The translations under genes and the position numbers were made by a program. The notes beneath the pieces were generated by a model. It worked only from the letters and a program-made list of their open reading frames with translations. It ran no database searches and had not been told where the DNA came from. From Caprimulgus europaeus (taxonomy: Eukaryota > Chordata > Aves > Caprimulgiformes > Caprimulgidae), in contig OU015530.1 in NCBI GenBank assembly GCA_907165065.1, positions 48,531,465 to 48,595,464 on the forward strand: a stretch of 64,000 nucleotides of DNA. Direction: 5' to 3'. Shown piece after piece: positions 51,832-61,251 of the stretch (positions are counted from its first letter, which is position 1; each line of letters starts with the position of its first letter).

Positions 51832-52869
51832 GTAAGATTTTTCACTCCTTAAGCTCAAAGTTGTTCTAAGAAAATGATTTTTAGTAAGAGCATTCATTGT
51901 ATTTCCTTTGGCTGCTTGGTGGTAGGCATGTTAAGCAAATGCACGTGATACTTAACGTTCTTGCTTAGACAGGTAGTGAATTTCTGTTACTTTGTCGACT
52001 GTGCATCCCTCTCATGTTGCAATCATAGCATTTATTCTGCCTGTGAATACAGTAATTCAGAAAAGAGCATCGTAGTGACAGAATGTACTCCAGAAGTAGT
52101 ATGTAGTCATGTAACATGGAACCAGTTTCCTTGTGCTTACTTTAGTTTGCTGCAAAATTGATTCCTTCTGTTTATGAAATAATTTCAACTATTACTTTAA
52201 TTAACTAGATAGATATTTTCTGCACACGTTTTATTGCTTACAATGGAAAATTATTTTGCTACATATCTTTCATTCTGTTTTGAGCCACTAATCAGAGTAA
52301 AGTACCCAGGAATGATTCAGGATTTAACTTGCATTTTCCAGGAATCTTTATTGAGTCATGATTTCAAGGATAAATGGAACACTGTAGATATCTGGTCTGA
52401 ATTTCTGAATAGCCTCTAGGTTTTCATGCAATGATGACTACACCCAGCAAATAATTTTAGGCTGATCTACAGTATATTATTTTATCTTTCAGGACTTCAA
52501 GTGGTGAAAGTTAACTTCCATTTTTATAAGGTGTTCAATTTTAAATTATTTTTACCTTATTTCTATTTTAAATTTATCTGGCATTAGATCCAGCCATTTT
52601 TTATTTTATTATATTTTTCTAATCCAGAGTAAAGAATTTCATTTCTGTCATGACTCTGATATGCATCTTAGTCTTTGATAAATAGATAAAGAATCTTAAG
52701 ACATGATTTCCTGATCTGTATTTCATTTTTATGATTCTTCATCTCTTTCCGTCCTTCCAAATATGGTATCAGAACTTCACATATTATTCCTGTAATAATG
52801 CCACAGGTGTCCTACGCAGATGTAATATTATTTCTGACTTAATAGTCTTTTTCAATAATACTTTTTATT

Positions 52870-52908
52870 TAAATATTAGTATTAAAAAGTATTTAATACT
52901 AATATTTA
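52870..52908. repeat. Perfect 17-bp inverted repeat, 5-nt loop
   Basis: TAAATATTAGTATTAAA (52870-52886) pairs without mismatch with TTTAATACTAATATTTA (52892-52908) around AAGTA. Further TTTAGTATTA units follow. As DNA it could extrude as a cruciform; as intron RNA it would make an AU-rich hairpin. Origin unknown. Confidence 0.9.
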
Positions 52909-54566
52909 GTATTAGATTTAGTATTAAAAATATCTTTTAAAATAAATCTTCTGCATTGATAGCTGCATTGTCTGGAAGTTCCATATCCATTTGGTCACCA
53001 TGTCTCTAACCTCTTCAAAGTCACTGTCTTCCCAGTTTAACTTACCTGTACCAGATATGGTGCATCCCACATTTCAAATCTGGCAGTTGCCCCTAGTTTA
53101 CAGTAAAGGATTGCTCATGCTTGTAACATGCATAATTGCTGAGGTGTGGAAGCCATAACAGATCTTCTCAGTGACACCATAAATAAGGCATTTGCTATTC
53201 TTTTCCTGATTGTAAATGTAAAGGTGTTTCTATTTTATCCAAAAAATGTGACAAATACAGGTGATGAGTTCGGCACAGACCAGTATGTCTGTGTGTTATG
53301 CCTGCAATAGCCTCTTGCCCTTTCCAACATCACTAAAGAATCTTGACTTTCATCAGACCTTGACTAGAAGTGACCTTGTAGTTCAGCATGTTACCAGAAT
53401 ATGAATACAGGAGGTATGCCACATCTGCAGTACTGCTTGCTTTCTCTCTGAGTACCAGCAGAGTATTCCTTCAGCCCAGGGTGACTTTAATTATTGTTAT
53501 TATCAACCATATGACAAGGCAAAGCTGAGCAGGATATAAAATCATTCTGTGTCCCCAAGGTAGGGTACTTTAGTTTGACATTCTGTAATTGCTGACATAT
53601 TCTTCAGGAACAGAAGTTTAAGAAAATCTCCTCTAGTCTCAAAAAAAGCACTTGAATCCTTCAAAAAAGCTTTACACAGCTAATAAATAATCTTGAGAGA
53701 AAAATACATCTGGTAGGTTAAAAACATCTATGAACTCAAGCAGCATCTTGCCCCATATTTGTCATGGATTTGGTACAAAAAGTACTGACTGAGGGTTTGA
53801 GATCTGTTCTACTGAATGTTTCTTCACAAGAATACAGTCCTCTCCATTTCTTTCTTCATATCTAGAGTTGTGGGTGATGACAAGGCAGAGAAGACAACTC
53901 AGAAAACATCTAGGAAGTCTTGAGGCACTCCCACCTGAGGCAGCACAATTTGGATGGTACCAGTTCAGGCCAGTTAGCAGGTGCAGGTGGGTGTGCTTTC
54001 CCAGTGAGCAACCCAACCGAGCTTAAACACTTGGCTGGGAGGGGCACAGCAGGCAGCAAGGACACTGGCAGCTTTCCCTGGAGTAGAAAGGGAAAAGAGA
54101 GCAGGAAGAGGTGAGCTGGTTACTTGGTAATGCTAGTTTTCTAGTTTGCTCCTATATCTTTAACCATTTTGAAGTGCCCATGAAATGTCTTTTACAGATG
54201 AGGGGAAGGAGGGAAGTGATGGCACACCTTCATGGCCAACTGCTGTGGCTTTCCCCATAGATCAGGATGGGGTCTGTGAGCTCCCCACTGCAGCTGTAGT
54301 GGAGTTACTTCTGAAAAATAACTGAACTTCTCTGGCTTCTGGTCCATGGAGGGACCAGACATGAAGGATGCTGTAGATAACAAGGGCAGATTAGCTGCAG
54401 AAGTTTGCTTGACACTAACGAAAGGCTTGCAGAGATCTCTGAACTGTTCATGGTGACTGTTTAACTTATAAGTAATTAGTTCAGGACAAAGAATAAAACC
54501 AGGGAATGACACGAAGCAGCAGTAAGCCAGGTTCAATGCCCAAGTATGGCTCATTGGAAGTAATAC

Positions 54567-55112
54567 TGTACTGGATCTGCCTGGGATGGAGTTAACTTTT
54601 TTCATGGCAGCCCATATGGAGCTGTGGTTTGGATTTGTGACTGAAACAGTGTTGATACATCACAGCAGTTTAGCTATTGCTGAACAGTGCTGCACAGCAT
54701 TAAGGCTTTCCCTGTTTCTCACTCTGCCCACCACCCCACTATCCCTAGCAAGTAGACTGGAGGGGGGAGCAAGTGTCTGGGAGGGAACACAGCTGGGACA
54801 GGTGACCCCAGCTAACCTGGGATATCCCATGCCATGTAATGTCATGCTCAGCATAAAAAAAGGAGGAGATGGTCTTCCAAAGCAGCCATTGCTTAGAGAC
54901 TGGTGGGGCATCATTCTGCTTTTGGGAAGTGGTGAGGGATTGCTTTGCAGTACTTGGGGATTTTTCTCTTTCCTTCACTTATTAAACTGCTTCATCTCAC
55001 CCTACTGTTTTTCTCACATTTGCTTTTCCTGTTCTCTCCCCTGTCCCACTGGAACGGGACTGAGCGAGTGGCTGGGTGGGTGCTTAGCTGCTGTCTGGGT
55101 CAGCCCACTACA
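54567..55112 (+). mobile_element. Solo LTR of an avian endogenous retrovirus
   Basis: About 546 bp with TG...CA ends. It opens TGTACTGGATCTGCCTGGGA, then TGGAGTTAACTTTTTTCATG and GCAGCCCATATGGAGCTGTG, which are hallmark phrases of a widespread bird ERV LTR as I recall. The end GGGTCAGCCCACTACA is the usual terminus. A TATA-like GCATAAAAAA lies at 54851 and an ATTAAA polyadenylation signal at 54981, both in sense with the gene. No internal viral genes flank it, hence solo. Flanks AATAC and AATGT do not form a clean target duplication. The 190-codon frame over it (54586-55158) is not a gene. Confidence 0.8.
54981..54986 (+). promoter_or_regulatory. LTR polyadenylation signal ATTAAA
   Basis: A canonical variant signal in the R-like part of the LTR, sense to DIP2C. 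It is followed by T-rich sequence (TGTTTTTCTCACATTTG) that could serve as the downstream element. Confidence 0.5.
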
Positions 55113-58100
55113 AATGTGCAGGGAAGCTGAATACACTCAGAGAAACTGGAAATTCTAATCAGCATGGAGTTAGGCTGGATTTTTGCTTGACTATGCATAT
55201 CTGCCTTTTGATTGTGTTAACTCCTTAGATGAAGTTTTCTTCTTAGATGGTTTTTTACAGAAATTCTTGAAAGAGTTATTGAATCGAACTGTAAAAGTGG
55301 ATAACTCTCTAAAGAAATATTATTAATGATACTGACTATAAATTAAAGAACAGCACAGAATGAGAGCCTCGAATGAGGTGATTAACAGCCTGGCTGATCA
55401 TATAGCTTAGTGTCAGGCTTCATTGAGTTCTACTAAGATGTTGCATCTCAGTCCATAGGACAAACTAAAAGCCGTGCACTGTCTGGTGTGCAATTGAGAA
55501 AAGCCATTTCAGAACAGACTATATTTAGTAATGTTACTGTTCCAAGTGGAATGGTTTCTGAAGCATTTAAGCTGAGGGTGGTTTGGCAAGTTTTAAAGGG
55601 GGTTGAAAAATTACTAAAGATGTTACTTACAAACATCACTGCAGAACATGTCATTTTGATAGAGACTATAAAGACAGGATTGCATCCTTTGAAGCATCTG
55701 GCAGTAGACGCTGCCAAAGACTGGATACTGAATTAGACTGAACGCTCCTACCAACTGTCTGGAAGTTATGGCTAGTGATATTCTGGAATAGCTCGTGGGC
55801 TGTTCTGTTTTCTGGGCTGAGGACCAGAATGAATTTTAATCCTTGGTCAATTATGTTTCTGAAATTAGCATTGTCTCCAGCATGCTGCAGAAATGGGTCA
55901 TGATTTCTGGATTCTTCACGTTGCATAAAAATACTTCTAAAGATGTTTGAGTCAATAGCATCTGCCTTTGCTTTTTTTCTTCCAAGTTGTATCATCCGTG
56001 AGATCAGTGTATGGTTCCTGGATCAACATCTTCCAAAGGAATAACTCTGATCCAGCCTATTCCACAGTCTTTCAGAAATACCTGTCTACTGATCACCTTC
56101 CTAAACATACCTCAGTATTCAGCGATTGACCTTACCAGCAAAAAGGCTATCCAGGCTTTTTTATCTATGGGCTGCCTCTAACACAGTTTGGATGTGATCT
56201 CTGATACCTCCTTCACTTCATTTCCTTTTTTTTTTTTTTTTTTTGACAAATTTAAGACTCAGGTGTTTCAAGGGAAAGGTATCTTAATTTTTCCAAAAAG
56301 CTTTTAATATTGTTGCGTCTTCCAAAAATAGAAGGTGTATGTACGTGTATGTGTGTGTCTGTGTATATAAAAAACTCCATAACAGAATTTAACCTTTTAT
56401 TAAAGATTACTTTAAAAGGAAATCATTGTGATAATCCCTTTGGTACAGAAGAACGTCAGTCTACCAAATGATCTTAATTTCTGGATTAAGATCACTGACA
56501 GACTAATGAACTGTCATTTGTATTCATTTCCTCTCAGACTTAGAGCAGATTTGCTATGTTTCTTTTGATGTAATAATTTTGGACTAGATTTGGAGAGATG
56601 TGCTTTTGAAAATAAATAATTCTCTCCATTTTTAGGCACTTAAATACCATTACTATCTGACCTTTTATAGCTGTATAGTAGCAGATAATGGTCCAGGGAT
56701 TTCTGAGATTTAAAGATCGCGTCCAGCATATTTTAATTCTCATTAACTAGTATTTTAGCATTCTCAAGAGAAAGAGAAAAAGAGATGTGAGAAGTAGCTT
56801 GTTTCTCAACAACAGCATAGATGGTTCTCTAGGATTTTAGCTAATTTCCATTTAAACACTTGAAATAAATGTTTTCATTCTGTTCAACCTGCTACTCAAT
56901 TTCAGTTGAGGAAAACCTTCTAGAAGTTGTTTATTTTCCTTACTTAATCCTGAAAACGTACTAACAAATCTACCCAAGCTAGGCCAGGAAAGTAGGATTT
57001 ATCTTGCTTCTTTTTTCACCTCAAAGTGAGACAGCAACGTTAAGTGAGTTATCCAATATCCATCTATAGTCAGTAGAATCGGGCATGCTTCAAGAGAGAG
57101 CTTCATTCAGCCTCTCTCAGGTGCCTGTCTTGGGATGGGATTCATCACCATCAGGAGGTACTTCCTACCTGATACTGCACACTTTCTTCTTTGATGGCTG
57201 AAGTTGCATGAAGTGTATCCTTCCCTCACTGTCTAGCAAAGGGAACTTTGTTAGTAAATTTAGGGCTTAATGTTAATGTTTCTTTTTACTTAGTGATAGA
57301 TCACACTTTTTGAAGGTCTTCCATATTATAAATAATAAGGGATAGCTCTGCAAAGAGTGCCACAGGAGACCATGCACTTTATCAGAGGTATGATTCACAC
57401 TTAGCAACATAGAACAGCTCTGGGTGAGTTCCCTCAGATTGTGTTTTCCCACCTTTACTCTGAGTCATGCCATGAAGTTCTTTTCACAGCTCCAGCTGCT
57501 GTGCTTGCGTATGTGAGATTGTTAAGTGTACATCAAAATTCCATTTCTGAGCATCACTGAAGCAGAAGTAAACTCAGAGTAAACATCGAGGCCACATCCT
57601 TAGACAGCAAAACAAAACAAACCCAAGCCAACAGTTATTTTTAAATTCTTTGGACTTCTGATTGCCTAGTTCCTGGTTTTTAACTCTGAGGAGGGAAGCA
57701 GAGGAGAACATGCAGCTTGGCCTTTGACTTCAATGGAAATTGGGTACAGGCTAAGTGCTGGCACATCGTCATCCCTGCTGCTGACTTGCTGGGGTAGTCC
57801 TCCATGCAATTTTGTCCTGCTGTGTTTTCCCAGAGAATAAAAGCTTGGCACCTTGCAGATGTTTGCACAGACCAGAGATGGTTCACTGTTGGCAGCCTAT
57901 GCATTGGCAGGAGATTTATATAGTTCAAGGGATGTGACTTAGGATGTACCTGTTTTCAGACAGAAGATGGTGTTTGGCCCATTTTATTTCCTTGAACACT
58001 ACTTAGCCTGTCCTCGCTAAGTATCAGATGTAACAGAATTCATGTAGGTTTTTTCATGTTACCAGCATTACAGATGCTCTCCATCTCTGTCTTGCAAAAT

Positions 58101-59459
58101 AAATGTGCACAGACAAATTGAGTCAGTCGCTCTGGTCTTGGCTAAGACTCTGCTTCTTTTTAAACCCTTTCAGAGTGTCTCAGCTGCAGCTGGTCATAGA
58201 AGGGGGATGCTGAGACTTCAACTACTGTTTCTCAAGCCCTTCCTTACTGAAAAGCCATATGAGGCTCTGATACTCTCAAAGTCCTCTCTGGACCTACAGT
58301 GTAGTCACAGGCAATGAATTATATAACTGATGGATTTCAGCAATTCTCCTGCTTCCTTGCAGTTACATTGCAGTGTTTAACCTGGATTATTAGTAATATT
58401 TCTATTTTCAGGCAGCAATGTAATAAGCAGATCCATCCTATTTTTTTAATGCTTCATCTTCCCCCGCATCCAAAATAAACCTATTTTAAGATGCTGCTGT
58501 GGCAGCTTCCTGTAATCTTTTAACTTTGCTGGAATTCAGAAGTTTGATGAGAGGAATGTGGGACACCAGTGCTCTCAGAGCTGTTTATTTTCACAAGTTG
58601 TAGGGCCCAAGTCCCACTGCAGCCATCTGGTGTTAAATGCTCCAGTGACAGTAGTGGCTTAGGACTAGTCACCACTGTGTTTTGTCTCTGATGCATTATC
58701 CATTGTGGTAGAGAACTGCTGGGTTTTATCAGCTTTTAATTTTACTGTTCTTTATACACATTTCACTGTTTATCATAGCAAATTAAGAATGAAGAATGAT
58801 TGAACTATGAAGTTATTCCTTTTAGTTATGGTCTTCTAGAAATTAGGTGCACAGAGCACAACCTAATTTTATTTCACTTTAGGAGCAGGTTAATCTGTGT
58901 GAAACAAGGTGTAAGTATCTTTCTCCTTTGTTTACTAATTTTTTTTTTTTTTCAAAAAAAGAGAGTTTACTTTTGATTTCCAGAGGACATCGCTTGCAAA
59001 CTTCTTTTAGTAGTGAAATGGTAGACCTGGAACCCTTGTCTTCATGGATGTGCATTTAAATAGCAAGGCCATAGTGTTTACTGACTTCTTCACCAAAACC
59101 AAAATACAAAATCAGTATGCTAGACACGTGTTTTCCACTAACAACATTGTCTGTAGTGTCCTAAAACCATTTAAGTCTGTTTGTCCAAGGTTAGCAGTCT
59201 ACAGCTGTCTCTTCTGTTGCTCTACTAAAATGTTGACACCTCATTTTTTACTTTTTTTAACCTTTAATGGTATAATGGTTAATTTGTAAGATTCCTGTAT
59301 TTGACATTGTTTTTCTTTTTATTTTACTCCCTGCTTTTTGCATTCTCCTCTTTTTTTTTTTTTTCTCCCACCCTTCATTCCCATTTTTTTATTATTATTT
59401 TTGTCTTGTGTTACCTTCTTTCCTTCTCTTCCTCATCCCTGCTATTCCTGCTGCTATAG

Positions 59460-59489
59460 CCTCACAGGCTGGGGAAGCTGGCCGAGCAG
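59460..59489 (+). CDS. DIP2C: Candidate 30-nt in-frame microexon of DIP2C
   Basis: A long pyrimidine tract (from about 59400), then GCTGCTATAG, then 30 bases encoding PHRLGKLAEQ, then the donor GTAGGG. It lies between two exons that both join at phase 0, so inclusion adds ten residues without changing the frame. Its GC-rich codons contrast with the surrounding AT-rich intron. It would extend the loop just after the A5-like motif of domain 2 (NLAICLQ | GTSGPDP). Small symmetrical exons of this kind are typical of neuronal microexons; use in this gene is inferred, not seen. Confidence 0.6.
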
Positions 59490-60184
59490 GTAGGGGATTT
59501 TCATGTTCCCTCAATACCCACCTATCAGCTTCCAACAGTGGGACAGACTAGAAATTGAGTCTGGAGATTTGGGGATTTTCAGATCCTTCTCTGAAATTAT
59601 AAACAAGTCCAGTGTAGCTTTATTTGGATGCAGGTTTCATCAAATATTAGCTGTCTGTTGTAACTATTTCATTCACACTGAAAATAACAAATACCATAGT
59701 GTTTGCCATTGATTTTCAAACTTGACTGTTTCCATTATTTTATCAATGAATTAAGGTTTAGTTTTGTTTTTAAAGATAACCAATTTTTCCTTGATTTTGT
59801 TTTTTTTTTCTAACATTACATATATTTCAAATAAGTTCTCCGCTCAGCACTAGTCTGTTACACTGCTGAGTTTACTAGTAGACTGAAAATCGTGTCGTTA
59901 ATAGCTAGAGAGGATATTGTATCTTGTATTGTGTATAACAAGCTAAAGAGGCTAACATGCATGTGCAGCTCTATTACTCTTTTTCTCCTCTGGTGGTGGG
60001 TCACTATCAGTATCTGTGTAGTATCAATTGGTAGTGGTAACTCTTTTCCCCTTTAAATACAAAAATTTTCTATTTGTGGAAATCCATCACAATTTTTAGT
60101 GCTCAACACATTGTGGAACTACCAACCAACATTGCAGAAATGCAAAATTTAGCCCTAAACATTCCTAATGTGAAGAATTACACT

Positions 60185-60604
60185 CTATAATATATCCCAA
60201 ATGGGATAAAAATCATTTGGGTTGATGTTGCCTGCTGTTTTACGTAGTAAATATCTAAATAACTGATTAAGGAGTCCCTGCACCTGTAGATTGTTCAGGT
60301 TAGGTGAATTTATCTGCTGAAAATTAAATTTCCAAAGTTCTAGTGTTCCTAAATTAAGTTGTGCTTTTCTTTTAGCTTTCTGCTTAATAATGACGTGAGA
60401 TATGCAGCAGAGAAAAGAGCCCTCGACTAGAGCATTGACAATGCACATGATGTTCAGTGGTGATGAGTTTGAAGTTTCAGATAAGGGAAGATCACAGCAG
60501 GTTACAAAACTGCAGCAAAGCTGTGGGTGGAAGGGCCTAAAAAACTGTATCATCTCTACATGAAAGGAAACTAAAATTAGTCTACTGCTTTTCAAGTTAC
60601 TCAA
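60185..60604 (-). other. Unassigned minus-strand open frame (139 codons)
   Basis: Lies about 100 bp downstream (minus strand) of the frame at 60701. It is low in recognisable motifs and Leu/Asn/Ser-rich. Probably chance, but noted because of its neighbour. Confidence 0.12.
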
Positions 60605-60700
60605 TATTGTGACATTAAAAAAGGATTCAAATTATGCAGTGGAAGTCTGAAAAGGAAAAGGAACAGAATAATTGCTTACAGACCTTCAGTCCACATTGGT

Positions 60701-61078
60701 TCATGTCATGCGTGCTACCTTTACTATCTTTAGCTTCAAGTATATTCTCTGTTGCATGTATGGAAGACTCTCAGTAAACCACGCTTCACATTCCTGACCA
60801 TGTGCTTCTGCCATTAAACTGTGTTTCCTCAGCAGTTTCTGCATTCCTTTATATGGCAAAACTTGTTTAACATTTTTTGTATGTATCCACGTGCTGATTA
60901 CTTGGCCTTTTGGAGCAAATAAAACCTCTGTTGACATGTGTTTGGTTAAGTAGTATGGCCGCTTGATGTTTTTCCAAACCCTAAGGTAACAAGCGCTTGA
61001 CGGTAGGTATGTTTCCCAGTGCTCTTTCTGATTCTGTAAAGCTGAGCTTTGTTTGATGAATAGCTTAAATATAACTTG
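60701..61078 (-). other. Unassigned minus-strand open frame (125 codons)
   Basis: Open from just after a stop at 61079-61081 to TGA at 60701-60703. Visible parts include HWETYLPSSACYLRVWKNIK and WIHTKNVKQVLPYKGMQKLL. A splice-acceptor-like GCTCAGCTTTACAG lies inside its upstream part (AG at 61034-61035), so a terminal exon at 60701-61033 is imaginable. No family was recognised. Frames of this length also occur by chance in 64 kb, so coding status is open. Confidence 0.2.
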
Positions 61079-61189
61079 TCATTTGATTAGCATAATTAGC
61101 AGTGAAATGAACATTTGGTTATTTGGGGGGTAATACTCTTTTCTCCTCCCAGCCTTCAGGTTCTGATTAGCTGATGTTGTTGTTTACAG

Positions 61190-61251
61190 GGAACATCTGG
61201 ACCAGATCCCACCACGGTGTATGTTGATATGAGGGCACTGAGGCACGACAG
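61190..61251 (+). CDS. DIP2C: DIP2C exon (last in window), ANL domain 2
   Basis: It encodes GTSGPDPTTVYVDMRALRHD and two bases of Arg. The acceptor is GTTTACAG and the donor GTCAGA, with phase 0 in and 2 out. VYVDMRALRHDR corresponds to FAAL 'VLAVDRAAL..GR' after A5. The coding region continues beyond the window; the next residues known for the family (VRLVERGSP) are not found here. Confidence 0.94.

Larger units (their letters stand above)
51832..59459 (+). other. DIP2C: Intron, 7628 bp (upstream of the candidate microexon)
   Basis: Contains a perfect inverted repeat (52870-52908), an LTR (54567-55112), T19 at 56226-56244, a TG-rich patch near 56335-56366, a T14/A7 tract at 58939-58960, and T14 at 59351-59364. 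The sequence at 55440-56000 has open frames on both strands but no recognised family. Confidence 0.75.
59490..61189 (+). other. DIP2C: Intron, 1700 bp, with minus-strand open frames
   Basis: The plus strand shows nothing specific. The minus strand has two adjacent long open frames, at 60701-61078 and 60185-60604, described separately. Confidence 0.7.
5857..61251 (+). other. DIP2C: DIP2C gene, internal part (22 constitutive exons plus one candidate microexon)
   Basis: This is the gene-level entry for the spliced exons below. Together they give 2726 coding bases without a stop, and all junction phases agree. The product is a large multidomain protein: an N-terminal DMAP1-binding region (outside the window) and two adenylate-forming, FAAL-like domains. 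The family is linked in the literature to lipid (diacylglycerol) metabolism and neural development; none of that can be read from the DNA. The window covers roughly residues 410-1315 of about 1550. The DIP2C call, as against DIP2A or DIP2B, rests on remembered differences such as VISIPYSLMKVNPLSWIQ and CVKSRDMHWALVAHRDQRD. No promoter, first exon or polyadenylation site is present, so regulation cannot be read here. The full length is inferred, not seen. Confidence 0.9.

Noticed and set aside
54586-55158. Longest open frame of the window (190 codons, plus strand)
   Set aside because: It lies almost exactly on the solo LTR; LTR sequence is non-coding and the peptide has no recognisable domain.
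59467-59489. Shorter version of the microexon using the CACAG at 59463-59467
   Set aside because: It would give 22 bases and break the frame; the TATAG acceptor with 30 bases keeps it.
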